From NCBI GenBank assembly GCA_017547175.1, contig JAFYQI010000010.1, positions 52,676-116,675 on the forward strand: a stretch of 64,000 nucleotides of DNA, written 5' to 3'. The position numbers and the translations under genes are program-made. The DNA comes from Alistipes sp. GTDB taxonomy: Bacteria > Bacteroidota > Bacteroidia > Bacteroidales > Rikenellaceae. Every line of letters begins with the position of its first letter. The stretch's first letter is position 1. The notes below the pieces were generated by a model, which was not told where the DNA came from, did not search any database, and saw only the letters and a program-made list of their open reading frames with translations. Of this stretch, positions 25,877 through 34,787 are shown one piece after another.

Positions 25877-28800
25877 ATGGACATTTTAGCCAGTCTAATT
25901 AAATTGGTCTTCGGCTCAAAAGCCGACAAAGACCGCAAGCAAATTGAGCCTTACATCCAGAAGATCAAGGCTATATACCCCTCAATCGAGCAGCTCTCGA
26001 ACGACGAGTTACGTGCTCGTAGCGAGGCCTTAAAGCAGCAGATTGCCGACTTCATCGCAGCCGATGAGGAGCGCAAAGCAACCCTCAAGGCCGAGCTCGA
26101 GAAGCCCGAAACGGCTCTCGACGTAAAGGAGAAGCTCTCGAAGGAGATCGACCAGCTCACCAAGACGATCGACGAGAAGATCGAGCAGGTGCTGGACGAG
26201 ATTCTGCCCGAGGCCTTCGCCATCATGAAGGACACGGCACGCCGTTTCTCGCAGAACGACACGGTGGTCGTAACGGCCAACGAGTTCGACCGCAACCTGG
26301 CGGCCGAGAAGGAGTTTGTCACCATCGAGGGCGACAAGGCCATCTACCAAAACCACTGGATTGCCGGTGGTAACGACCTGAAGTGGGACATGGTGCACTA
26401 CGACGTACAGCTCTTTGGTGGTGTCGTACTGCACAAGGGTAAGATCGCCGAGATGGCAACGGGTGAGGGTAAAACGCTCGTGGCTACGCTCCCCGTATTC
26501 CTCAACGCCTTGGCGCGCAAGGGTGTACACGTAGTGACGGTGAACAACTATCTGGCCAAGCGTGACTCGGAGTGGATGGGCCCGATGTACCAGTTCCACG
26601 GTCTGTCGGTAGCCTGCATCGACGACACGCAGCCCAACTCGGAGGCGCGTCGCCGTGCCTACATGGCCGACATCACCTTTGGTACGAACAACGAGTATGG
26701 TTTCGACTACCTGCGCGACAACATGGCTTCGTCGCCTGCCGACCTCGTACAGCGCAAGCACCACTTCGCCATTGTCGATGAGGTCGACTCGGTATTGATC
26801 GACGATGCCCGTACGCCGCTCATCATCTCGGGTCCCGTGCCGAAGGGCGACGATCAACTCTTTGAGGAGTATCGTCCCGCTATCGACCACCTCTACAACT
26901 TGCAGAAGAACCTCGTAACGAACCTGCTGGCCGAGGCCCGCGCGCTCATCAACGAGGGCAACGAGGTGGATGGTGGCGTGAAACTCTACCGCACGCACAA
27001 GGGTCTTCCGAAGTACAAACCGCTGATTAAGTACCTTTCGGAGCAGGGCGTGAAGGTCCTGATGCAGAAGACCGAGAATATCTACATGCAGGACAACAAC
27101 CGTCGCATGCACGAGATTACGGACGACCTCTACTTCGTCATCGACGAGAAGCTCAACACCGTAGAGCTGACGGATAAGGGTCACGAGGCCCTCTCGAACT
27201 ACTTCCACGAGGATGGTTTCTTCGTCTTGCCTGATATCGGTTCGGCCGTGGCAGAGATCGAGAAGAGCGAGCTTTCGGCCGAGGAGCGTGCTGCCAAGCG
27301 CGACGAGGTGATCAACGAGTATTCGATCAAATCGGAGCGTGTACACACCGTACATCAGCTGCTGAAGGCCTACGCCATGTTCGAGAAGGATATCGAGTAT
27401 GTCGTGATGGACAACAAGGTAAAGATCGTTGACGAGCAGACCGGCCGTATCCTGGAGGGTCGCCGCTACTCGGATGGTCTGCATCAGGCTATCGAGGCCA
27501 AGGAGCGCGTGAAGGTCGAAGCTGCTACGCAAACCTTTGCTACGATCACCCTGCAGAACTACTTCCGCATGTACCACAAGCTGGGCGGTATGACCGGTAC
27601 GGCCGAGACGGAGGCATCGGAGTTTTGGAGCATCTACAAGTTGGATGTGGTGGTAATCCCCACCAACCGCCCGATTTTGCGCCACGACCGCGAGGATGTA
27701 CTCTACAAGACCAAGCGCGAGAAATATAACGCCGTGATCGAAGAGGTGGTGAACCTCGTGAAGGCTGGTCGTCCGGTACTCGTAGGTACGACCTCGGTGG
27801 AGATCTCGGAGCTCTTGAGCCGCATGCTGAAGATTCGCGGCATCAAGCACAACGTACTGAATGCCAAGCAGCACGCCCTCGAGGCCCAGGTGGTTGCCGA
27901 GGCGGGTCGTGCCGGCCAGGTAACGATCGCTACGAACATGGCCGGTCGTGGTACCGATATCAAGCTCACCCCCGAGGTAAAGGAGGCCGGCGGTCTTGCG
28001 ATCATCGGTACGGAGCGTCACGAGAGCCGTCGTGTAGACCGCCAGTTGCGCGGTCGTTCGGGTCGTCAGGGTGACCCTGGTTCGTCGCAGTTCTTCGTCT
28101 CGTTGGAGGATGATCTGTTGCGTCTGTTCGGCTCGGGCCGTATCGCCACGATGATGGACCGCATGGGCCATGTCGAGGGTGAGGCCATCCAGTCGGGTAT
28201 CATGTCGAACGCTATCGAGCGTGCCCAGAAGAAGGTCGAGGAGAACCACTTCGGTGTGCGTAAGCGTCTGTTGGAGTATGACGATGTGATGAACTCGCAG
28301 CGCGAGGTGATCTACTCGCGTCGTCGCAACGCCCTCTATGGCGAGCGCATCGAGATCGACCTGAACAACATCATGTACGACTATGCCGGCGACTTCGTGG
28401 AGCGTAACGAGGGTGCCGAATTCGAGGACTTCAAGTTCGAGCTGATTCGCGAGGTGGCTGTTGAGCCGTCGTTCGACGAGGCTGCATACAGCAAGATGAA
28501 GGGCAACGAACTGATCGACGCCATTGTGAAAGACATCAAGGCCACCACGGCACGTCGTGCCAAGGCGGTAGCCGACACGGTACGCTCGACCATGGAGCGC
28601 ATCTACGAGGATCGCAAGGATCAGCTCGATGCGAAGATGTACTTCCCGCTCACGAACGGTCACCTGGGTTACAACGTACCCGTCGAGCTGCGCAAATGCA
28701 AGGAGACGGACGGTGCCGAGATCTACCGCGTATTCTCGAAGGTGGTGATGTTCACGACCATCGACGACGCATGGCGCGAGCACCTGCGCGAGATGGACGA

Positions 28801-29170
28801 CCTGCGCACCAGCGTACAGAATGCCACCTACGAGCAGAAAGACCCACTGCTGATCTACAAATTTGAGTCGTTCGGTCTATTCCAGAAGATGCTGACGAAG
28901 GTCAATCGCGACACGTTGGCCATCCTCTGCAAAGCCTACGTACCGGTCAATGATCAGCGCAGTGAGTCGGCAGCCCAGCGTCAGCAGCAGCGTGCCAAGG
29001 TCGATGTAAACAAGCTCCAGGCCTCGCGCATGCAGGCTGCCGCCCAGGCAGGTCAGGCCGAGAAGTCGAAGCCGATGCCGATCCACGTCGAGAAGAAGGT
29101 GGGCCGCAACGACCCCTGCCCCTGCGGATCGGGTAAGAAGTTCAAGAACTGTCACGGTAAAGGAATGTAG
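25877..29170 (+). CDS. secA: Preprotein translocase ATPase SecA
   Basis: 1097 aa, the long Bacteroidota form. Walker A is MATGEGKT (193-200) and Walker B is the [15 protein letters not shown] segment, followed by the preprotein-crosslinking domain, NBD2 with [12 protein letters not shown] and the Arg-rich [15 protein letters not shown], and the helical scaffold. The zinc-binding tail [13 protein letters not shown] ends the protein. It drives Sec-dependent export. A helical insertion near residues 55-110 (rich in E/K) occurs between the N-terminus and NBD1, as in other Bacteroidota. The ATG at 25877 is chosen from the conserved [14 protein letters not shown]-terminus. Confidence 0.98.
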   Translation: MDILASLIKLVFGSKADKDRKQIEPYIQKIKAIYPSIEQLSNDELRARSEALKQQIADFIAADEERKATLKAELEKPETALDVKEKLSKEIDQLTKTIDEKIEQVLDEILPEAFAIMKDTARRFSQNDTVVVTANEFDRNLAAEKEFVTIEGDKAIYQNHWIAGGNDLKWDMVHYDVQLFGGVVLHKGKIAEMATGEGKTLVATLPVFLNALARKGVHVVTVNNYLAKRDSEWMGPMYQFHGLSVACIDDTQPNSEARRRAYMADITFGTNNEYGFDYLRDNMASSPADLVQRKHHFAIVDEVDSVLIDDARTPLIISGPVPKGDDQLFEEYRPAIDHLYNLQKNLVTNLLAEARALINEGNEVDGGVKLYRTHKGLPKYKPLIKYLSEQGVKVLMQKTENIYMQDNNRRMHEITDDLYFVIDEKLNTVELTDKGHEALSNYFHEDGFFVLPDIGSAVAEIEKSELSAEERAAKRDEVINEYSIKSERVHTVHQLLKAYAMFEKDIEYVVMDNKVKIVDEQTGRILEGRRYSDGLHQAIEAKERVKVEAATQTFATITLQNYFRMYHKLGGMTGTAETEASEFWSIYKLDVVVIPTNRPILRHDREDVLYKTKREKYNAVIEEVVNLVKAGRPVLVGTTSVEISELLSRMLKIRGIKHNVLNAKQHALEAQVVAEAGRAGQVTIATNMAGRGTDIKLTPEVKEAGGLAIIGTERHESRRVDRQLRGRSGRQGDPGSSQFFVSLEDDLLRLFGSGRIATMMDRMGHVEGEAIQSGIMSNAIERAQKKVEENHFGVRKRLLEYDDVMNSQREVIYSRRRNALYGERIEIDLNNIMYDYAGDFVERNEGAEFEDFKFELIREVAVEPSFDEAAYSKMKGNELIDAIVKDIKATTARRAKAVADTVRSTMERIYEDRKDQLDAKMYFPLTNGHLGYNVPVELRKCKETDGAEIYRVFSKVVMFTTIDDAWREHLREMDDLRTSVQNATYEQKDPLLIYKFESFGLFQKMLTKVNRDTLAILCKAYVPVNDQRSESAAQRQQQRAKVDVNKLQASRMQAAAQAGQAEKSKPMPIHVEKKVGRNDPCPCGSGKKFKNCHGKGM

Positions 29171-29191
29171 TGTTCATCGCACTACATTCCT
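29161..29191 (+). repeat. Perfect hairpin spanning the secA stop codon
   Basis: A 12-bp inverted repeat (29161-29172 / 29180-29191) with a 7-nt loop. The TAG stop (29168-29170) lies in the left arm. No T-run follows, so it may be an mRNA-stability or partial-termination element between secA and the deaminase gene. Confidence 0.6.
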
Positions 29192-29211
29192 CCATATAAC
29201 ACACGAGAGAC

Positions 29212-29643
29212 ATGGGATACCAAGAGGAAAAGCAGCGACAGCTCGACCTGCGCTACCTGCACATGGCGCGCATCTGGGCCGAGAATTCCTACTGCGTACG
29301 TCGCAAAGTGGGTGCACTGATCGTGAAGGATAAGATGATTATCTCGGACGGCTACAACGGAACGCCGTCGGGCTTTGAGAATATCTGCGAGGACGAGACG
29401 GGCAAGACGAAGGCCTACGTGCTCCACGCCGAGGCCAACGCCATTACGAAGGTGGCCAAGTCGGCCAACAACTGCGACGGCTCGACCCTCTACATCACCG
29501 CAGCCCCCTGCATCGAGTGTTCGAAACTCATCATCCAGGCCGGCATCAAGCGTGTGGTCTATGCCGAGGAGTATCGCTCGGAGGAGGGTATCAACCTCCT
29601 GAAGCGCGTCGGCATCGAGTGTGTGCAGTACGACGAGGTGTAA
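29212..29643 (+). CDS. dCMP deaminase-like cytidine/deoxycytidylate deaminase
   Basis: 143 aa. The zinc-binding HAEANAI and PCIECSKLI (HxE...PCxxC) define the deoxycytidylate deaminase family (ComEB-like); YNGTPSGFENI matches the substrate loop. It probably converts dCMP to dUMP for dTTP synthesis. It lies 41 bases after secA, with a hairpin between them. A strong terminator follows. Confidence 0.9.
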   Translation: MGYQEEKQRQLDLRYLHMARIWAENSYCVRRKVGALIVKDKMIISDGYNGTPSGFENICEDETGKTKAYVLHAEANAITKVAKSANNCDGSTLYITAAPCIECSKLIIQAGIKRVVYAEEYRSEEGINLLKRVGIECVQYDEV

Positions 29644-29658
29644 TGTCCAGCCCTACTA

Positions 29659-29697
29659 ATTAAAAAAGCGTATCCTTTCGAGATACGCTTTTTTAAT
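29659..29697. terminator. Bidirectional terminator
   Basis: A 16-bp perfect stem (29659-29674 / 29682-29697), 7-nt loop, with A-run/T-run symmetry. It lies between the deaminase gene and convergent ssb. Confidence 0.9.
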
Positions 29698-29789
29698 TTC
29701 TTTTTGGCGAGCAGTTGTATAACAAGTACTGATTTTGAGAGCGAGCGAAACGACGAATCAGCCTTGTTAAACAATTTCTTTTCTCAACT

Positions 29790-30257
29790 TTAGAACGGCA
29801 GATCGTCCGGATCCTCCTGCGGCACGGCAGGAGCCACGGGCTGCTGATACTGCGGCTGAGCAGGCTGGGTTGCAGGACGCGGAGTTGCGGTATAGGTGCC
29901 CGTATTGTCGGCTACCTGACCACCCTCGGCACGACGACCCAACAGATTCATCGTATCGGCCAAAATCTCCGTCGTGTAACGCTTGTTACCCTGCTGATCG
30001 GTCCACTCACGCGTGCGCAGACGACCCTCTACATAGATTTGCGAGCCCTTGCGGACATAGTTATCGACCACATCGGCCAAACCACGCCACAGGGTAATCG
30101 TATGCCACTCGGTGTGCTCCTTGTTCTCATTCGACTGACGGTCACGGTAACGCTCGGTGGTAGCCAGACGGATGCGGGCAACCTTCACGCCACCCTCCAT
30201 AGCACGCACCTCGGGGTCCATACCCACGTTGCCGACCAAAATTACTTTATTTACCAT
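29790..30257 (-). CDS. ssb: Single-stranded DNA-binding protein
   Basis: 155 aa. The N-terminal OB fold (VNKVILVGNVGMDPEVR, WHTITLWRGLADVV) is followed by a Gln/Pro-rich linker and the acidic tip DPDDLPF, which recruits repair and replication partners. It coats ssDNA. It lies 8 bases downstream of the purine nucleoside phosphorylase gene. Confidence 0.97.
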   Translation of the reverse strand: MVNKVILVGNVGMDPEVRAMEGGVKVARIRLATTERYRDRQSNENKEHTEWHTITLWRGLADVVDNYVRKGSQIYVEGRLRTREWTDQQGNKRYTTEILADTMNLLGRRAEGGQVADNTGTYTATPRPATQPAQPQYQQPVAPAVPQEDPDDLPF

Positions 30258-30265
30258 AATTTGCT

Positions 30266-31075
30266 TTATTTCAATTCTTTAATCATCGATTTAAAGAGCG
30301 TCTCCATTCTGACGGCCGCCTTCTTACCCTGACGCTGCACATCCTCGTGGTCACCAATCTCGTCCGAAAGGCCGCAGTTTGTGATCACCGACACACCAAA
30401 GCAGGGAATACCCATGTGGCGCGCCACGATCACCTCGGGAACGGTCGACATACCGGCCGTATCACCACCAATCGCCTTGAAGTAACGATACTCGGCCTGC
30501 GTCTCGAACGTCGGACCCGTACCGCCCACATAGACACCATACTGGAGCTTGATACCCTCACGCTCGGCAATAGCCGTAGCCTTGGCAATCAGATCCTTAT
30601 CGTAGCAATTGTGCATATCCGGGAAACGGGGACCCAGCTCTGCGAGGTTGGGGCCGATGAGCGGATTAGGCATCAAGTTGATGTGGTCGGTGATGATCAT
30701 CAGATCGCCCGTGCGGAACGACGTATTGATACCACCCGACGCATTCGAAACAAAGAGGTACTCGATACCCAGGAGCTTCATCACACGCACCGGGAAGGTC
30801 ACCTCGGTCATCTTATAACCCTCGTAGTAGTGGAAACGACCCTGCATAGCCACCACCTTGCGGCCCTCGATCGTACCGAAAATCATACGTCCTTTGTGGC
30901 CCTCAACCGTCGAAACGGGGAAGCCGGGGATCTCCTTATACTCCAACACATAGGCGGCCTCGATCTTATCACCAAAATCGCCCAGACCCGTACCAAGGAT
31001 AATACCCACCTCGGGGGTAAAATCGTTCGTAGCACCCTTAATCCACGCTGCAGTTTGTTTAATTGTTTCTAACAT
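30266..31075 (-). CDS. Purine-nucleoside phosphorylase (trimeric type)
   Basis: 269 aa. [27 protein letters not shown] (phosphate-site His), [10 protein letters not shown] and [13 protein letters not shown] with the base-site Glu are typical of trimeric inosine/guanosine phosphorylase. It releases the base and ribose-1-P. Its start overlaps the 3' end of lpxK by 17 bases, and ssb follows, so lpxK-pnp-ssb form one operon. Confidence 0.93.
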   Translation of the reverse strand: MLETIKQTAAWIKGATNDFTPEVGIILGTGLGDFGDKIEAAYVLEYKEIPGFPVSTVEGHKGRMIFGTIEGRKVVAMQGRFHYYEGYKMTEVTFPVRVMKLLGIEYLFVSNASGGINTSFRTGDLMIITDHINLMPNPLIGPNLAELGPRFPDMHNCYDKDLIAKATAIAEREGIKLQYGVYVGGTGPTFETQAEYRYFKAIGGDTAGMSTVPEVIVARHMGIPCFGVSVITNCGLSDEIGDHEDVQRQGKKAAVRMETLFKSMIKELK

Positions 31076-32102
31076 CTTCTTCTATTTTTTGCAGAAAATC
31101 CGTCGCCGAATCTTCGATAAAAGTTATATCAATAGGCATATAATAGAGACTTTGGCGCACCAAAGCGGGTATCTTACCCTTGCGACCCATCTTCACGGCA
31201 TCCTTCTCGGTGGTGACTACCACAGCTCCGGGGTGTTGCTTGAGCAGCTCTTCGAGCAGTTGCATGTCGCGCACACGATAGACGTGGTGATCCTTCAGCG
31301 TCACCTCTTCAACCACCTGATAATTCTCGTGCAGGGTCGAGAGGAAGGGTTTGGGATTACCAATGCCCGACAGGGCAATCACCTTGCCACGCTGCTTGAG
31401 GGGTACGATGTCCGCCTCGTCGCGGAAGACCGGTTGGGGCGAAAAGCTCTCGAAACGGGTAAAGTAGATACGCTGGTAGGGATATTTCACCAACACCTTA
31501 CGCAAGATGCGGCGATCGATCGGTGCCATCTTCTCGGGGCACTTCGTCACCATAAAATAATGCGCGCGGTAGAGTTGTTCAGGATTATCGCGCAACGTGC
31601 CTGCCGGCAACATGCGATCCGACTGAATCGGACGGGTCGAATCGACCATCATGACATTGATCTTGGGCTGCACATAACGGTGTTGGAAGCCATCGTCCAT
31701 GATAATCAAATTGACTTCGGGGTGCTCCTCGCGAATGCGGCGAATACCCTCCACACGCTTCTCACACACCACCACGACCGTATCCGGAAATTTACGTTTG
31801 ATCTGCAACGGTTCGTCACCCACCTCGCGGTAGTGGGCATCGACTGCCACCTCACGATAACCCTTTGTGCGGCGACCATACCCACGCGAAAGCAACGCTA
31901 CGCAATGCGTACGTTTGAGGTAGGCGATCAGCATCTCGGCCATCGGTGTTTTACCCGTACCGCCGACCGTGATATTGCCGATGCAGATGATCGGAATATC
32001 GAACTTTTCACTCTTCAGCACCCCCCAATCAAAGAGACGGTGACGAAAATTCACAGCCATCGAATAGAGGAGCGAAAGTGGTACGTAGAGCAGGTCGCGC
32101 AT
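31059..32102 (-). CDS. lpxK: Tetraacyldisaccharide 4'-kinase
   Basis: 347 aa. An N-terminal membrane-associated stretch ([15 protein letters not shown]) is followed by Walker A in [15 protein letters not shown]. The catalytic-region motif [13 protein letters not shown] and [11 protein letters not shown] are conserved LpxK blocks. It phosphorylates the 4' position of lipid A disaccharide at the inner membrane. It is the first gene of the lpxK-pnp-ssb operon. Confidence 0.95.
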   Translation of the reverse strand: MRDLLYVPLSLLYSMAVNFRHRLFDWGVLKSEKFDIPIICIGNITVGGTGKTPMAEMLIAYLKRTHCVALLSRGYGRRTKGYREVAVDAHYREVGDEPLQIKRKFPDTVVVVCEKRVEGIRRIREEHPEVNLIIMDDGFQHRYVQPKINVMMVDSTRPIQSDRMLPAGTLRDNPEQLYRAHYFMVTKCPEKMAPIDRRILRKVLVKYPYQRIYFTRFESFSPQPVFRDEADIVPLKQRGKVIALSGIGNPKPFLSTLHENYQVVEEVTLKDHHVYRVRDMQLLEELLKQHPGAVVVTTEKDAVKMGRKGKIPALVRQSLYYMPIDITFIEDSATDFLQKIEEDVRNN

Positions 32103-32133
32103 GGTTTCGGTTAGTATAATTACACGATGTTTT

Positions 32134-32165
32134 CAAAGATAGACATTTTTTTTCGATTACCCAAA
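32134..32165 (-). promoter_or_regulatory. Promoter for the lpxK operon
   Basis: Minus strand: TTTG (32165-32162), 20 bases, TATCTTTG (32141-32134); about 30 nt to the ATG. Confidence 0.75.
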
Positions 32166-32264
32166 CGAAAAGCGTCATTTCTACGTTTTCGGATAGAAGA
32201 GCCGAAAAGAATCATGTTGTTTTCCCAAATTTTGTTATCTTTACGGCATAAAACCAAACCATTC

Positions 32265-33578
32265 ATGATGAATCGTTTTGCAACATATATCCGTGTAACG
32301 ACCGTGCTGCTCTGCGCATGGACGCTCACCGCATGTTCGTTTGGCGCCTCGCACCAAGAGGAGGAGCCCGAAGCCCCCAAGAACCTGGTCTACGGCATCG
32401 ATGCCGACCTCTACCGCCTCGAGACGGGCGAAGTACGCGAGGGGCAGACCGTGGGTGGCATTTTGGGCGGATACGGCATCTCGGCCCGCATGATCGACCG
32501 CCTCGACAAGGCCACGCGCGAGGTCTTCCCGTTGCGCAACATCCGCCCGGGACACAAATACACCGCCTTTATTCACGAAGATTCGCTCAACACCGCCCGA
32601 CTCGACTACCTGGCCTACGAAAAGAGCATTGCGGAGTATGTGGTCTTTGGCTTTGTGGGCGATTCGGTCACCATTACCAAGGGCGAGAAACCGACCACGG
32701 TGCGCCGCATGAAGAAGAGCGCCGTGATCGAGAGTTCGCTCTGGGGCGCCATCATGGAGGCCGACCTGCCCCACGCCTTGGCTGCCGAGTTGGAGGATAT
32801 CTACCAATGGACGGTCGATTTCTTCGGCATACAAGCCGGCGACGATTTCACGGTCATCTACGACGAGAAATTCATCGACGATACGGTCTCGATCGGTATC
32901 GGTCGCATTTGGGGTGCCCGTTTCAACCACGCCGGTAAGACCCGTTACGCCATCCCCTTCCGCCAAGGTGACAAGCTTCAATATTGGGAGGCGGACGGCG
33001 GATCGTTGCGCAAAAACATCTTGAAAGCACCATTGAAGTTCTCGCGCATCTCGTCGGGCTTCTCCTACTCGCGTCTGCACCCCGTACACAAGGTGCGCCG
33101 AGCCCATACGGGTGTCGATTATGCCGCTCCATCGGGCACTCCGGTACGTGCCGTAGCCGATGGCGTGGTGACCTTCCGCGGCTGGGGCGGTGGCGGTGGC
33201 AACACGCTCAAAATCAAGCATGCCGGCAACCTCGTCACGGGCTACCTCCACCTGCGTGGTTTTGCCAAGGGCATTGCCGTCGGCACCCGTGTACAGCAGG
33301 GTCAGCTGATCGGTTATGTCGGCTCGACCGGCACCTCGACCGGCCCGCACCTCGACTACCGCATCTGGAAAAACGGCACACCGATCAATCCGCTGAAGGT
33401 ACCGCAGGAGCCTACCGAACCGATCAACGAGAAGAATCACGCCAAATTCGAATATGTCCGCGACCGCATCATTGCCGAGTTGGAGGGTGACGTAAAACCC
33501 GAGGATATGATCACGCAGATCGACTCGATTCTGCTTCCCGAGGCAATCGTAACCGACTCGCTCCCCAAAAACAACTAA
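32265..33578 (+). CDS. M23/LytM peptidase-domain lipoprotein
   Basis: 437 aa. A lipoprotein signal (VTTVLLCAWTLTAC) places acylated Cys24 at the envelope. Next comes an OapA/LysM-like region (about 50-290). The C-terminal M23 domain has RRAHTGVDYAAPSGTPV (H-x3-D zinc ligands), GYLHLRGF and GPHLDYRIW. The last motif is HLD where classical LytM enzymes have HxH. It is likely a cell-wall hydrolase or an activator of one. A weak -7-like TATCTTTA lies at 32236-32243. ispD follows after 4 bases. ATG 32265 or 32268 are both possible starts. Confidence 0.88.
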   Translation: MMNRFATYIRVTTVLLCAWTLTACSFGASHQEEEPEAPKNLVYGIDADLYRLETGEVREGQTVGGILGGYGISARMIDRLDKATREVFPLRNIRPGHKYTAFIHEDSLNTARLDYLAYEKSIAEYVVFGFVGDSVTITKGEKPTTVRRMKKSAVIESSLWGAIMEADLPHALAAELEDIYQWTVDFFGIQAGDDFTVIYDEKFIDDTVSIGIGRIWGARFNHAGKTRYAIPFRQGDKLQYWEADGGSLRKNILKAPLKFSRISSGFSYSRLHPVHKVRRAHTGVDYAAPSGTPVRAVADGVVTFRGWGGGGGNTLKIKHAGNLVTGYLHLRGFAKGIAVGTRVQQGQLIGYVGSTGTSTGPHLDYRIWKNGTPINPLKVPQEPTEPINEKNHAKFEYVRDRIIAELEGDVKPEDMITQIDSILLPEAIVTDSLPKNN

Positions 33579-33582
33579 CGAC

Positions 33583-34269
33583 ATGGCACAAACGGCTGTA
33601 ATCATCGTTGCCGGAGGGGGTGGAAAACGCATGGGCGGCACCCTCCCCAAACAATTTATGGTCTTGGGCGACAAACCGATCCTGGTCCATACGATCAACC
33701 GTTTCCACGAAGCGTTACCCACGGCGCAGCTTATCGTCGTACTGCCTGACGAGCATATCCCCTTTTGGGAAAACCTGAAGGCTCGTTTCGAGGTGGCTCG
33801 CCATCGGGTTGTCAGTGGTGGCACGGAGCGTTTTCACTCAGTCAAAAACGGTTTGAAGGCGGTGGCGTACGACGCAGAGTTAGTGGCCATTCACGACGGC
33901 GTACGCCCCTTGGCTTCGGTGGCGATGATCCGTCGCCTGATCGATGAGGCACAGGCTCACGGATCGGCAATTCCCGTAGTTGCGGCTATCGATTCGTACC
34001 GCATGGTGGAGGGTGAGGCATCGAAGATTGTGGATCGCAGTCTGTTGCGCATGGTGCAGACCCCGCAACTGTTTCGCCGCGCACTCCTCGACGAGGCCTA
34101 CGAACAGCCCTTTTCGCCCCTCTTTACCGACGATGCCTCGGTGGTAGAAGCGATGGGTGAGCAGGTACACCTGAGTAAGGGCGAGCGCTCAAACATCAAG
34201 ATTACCACCCGCGAAGACATCGCCATTGCAAACGCGCTGCTAGAACACAAATCCCTCGAAAACGCATAA
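33583..34269 (+). CDS. ispD: 2-C-methyl-D-erythritol 4-phosphate cytidylyltransferase
   Basis: 228 aa. IIVAGGGGKRMGGTLPKQF is the CTP-binding loop, and HDGVRPLAS and TDDASVVEAMGE are conserved active-site blocks. It makes CDP-ME in the MEP pathway, the step before ispE (20596, minus). It lies 4 bases after the M23 gene and 1 base before the PH-like gene. Confidence 0.95.
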   Translation: MAQTAVIIVAGGGGKRMGGTLPKQFMVLGDKPILVHTINRFHEALPTAQLIVVLPDEHIPFWENLKARFEVARHRVVSGGTERFHSVKNGLKAVAYDAELVAIHDGVRPLASVAMIRRLIDEAQAHGSAIPVVAAIDSYRMVEGEASKIVDRSLLRMVQTPQLFRRALLDEAYEQPFSPLFTDDASVVEAMGEQVHLSKGERSNIKITTREDIAIANALLEHKSLENA

Positions 34270-34270
34270 A

Positions 34271-34777
34271 ATGAACCACACCTATCGATACCGCATCGAC
34301 CGTCGCACCGGCTATTGGACCCTGCTCTATGTGGTGGTCTATGTCGGATTAGGTCTCGGTCTATACCTACTCTACGAAGGGGACTATCTCTCCGCTTGGT
34401 TTGCCACCTCGATCGGGGCGCTGTTGCTGTTGATGGCCCTCTCGATTCCGCGCAAACTGATTCTGAAAGAGAGGATGGTGGAGATCCGCTGTCTGCTCGA
34501 TATGACCGAACTGCCGTATGAGGATATCGCCTCGGTGCGCCTCGTCGAGCCCTCGGAGCTAAAGTGGGTGGTACCGCTGTTTGGCGGCTGCGGATTCTTC
34601 GGATACTACGGCCATTTCATCGATCTGAAACAGATGGAGCGACTGACTATCTACGCATCGGAGTGGCGCAACATGGTCGAAATCATGACCATCTACGAAG
34701 ATCGATTGTGGGTGTCGTGCAGCGAACCAGAGGCATTGATCGCACTCCTGGCCAACCACACCGAAACCAAAGCTTAA
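34271..34777 (+). CDS. PH-like (bPH) small membrane protein
   Basis: 168 aa, not recognised as a named family. Two adjacent membrane segments occupy about 17-60 (LLYVVVYVGLGLGLYLLY; FATSIGALLLLMALSI). After them comes a soluble part whose strand pattern (MVEIRCLLDMTELPYEDIASVRLVEP, LTIYASE... WVSCSEPEALIALL) resembles bacterial PH domains of the YdbS type. It is tightly linked to ispD upstream and the glycosidase gene 10 bases downstream. Function unknown. Confidence 0.65.
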   Translation: MNHTYRYRIDRRTGYWTLLYVVVYVGLGLGLYLLYEGDYLSAWFATSIGALLLLMALSIPRKLILKERMVEIRCLLDMTELPYEDIASVRLVEPSELKWVVPLFGGCGFFGYYGHFIDLKQMERLTIYASEWRNMVEIMTIYEDRLWVSCSEPEALIALLANHTETKA

Positions 34778-34787
34778 AACAACCTAT

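Noticed and set aside
26030..28783. Open minus-strand frame of about 917 codons opposite secA
   Set aside because: It is antisense to an unmistakable secA and its translation (rich in L, V, H, R, D) has no domain pattern. It arises from G+C-rich codon bias.
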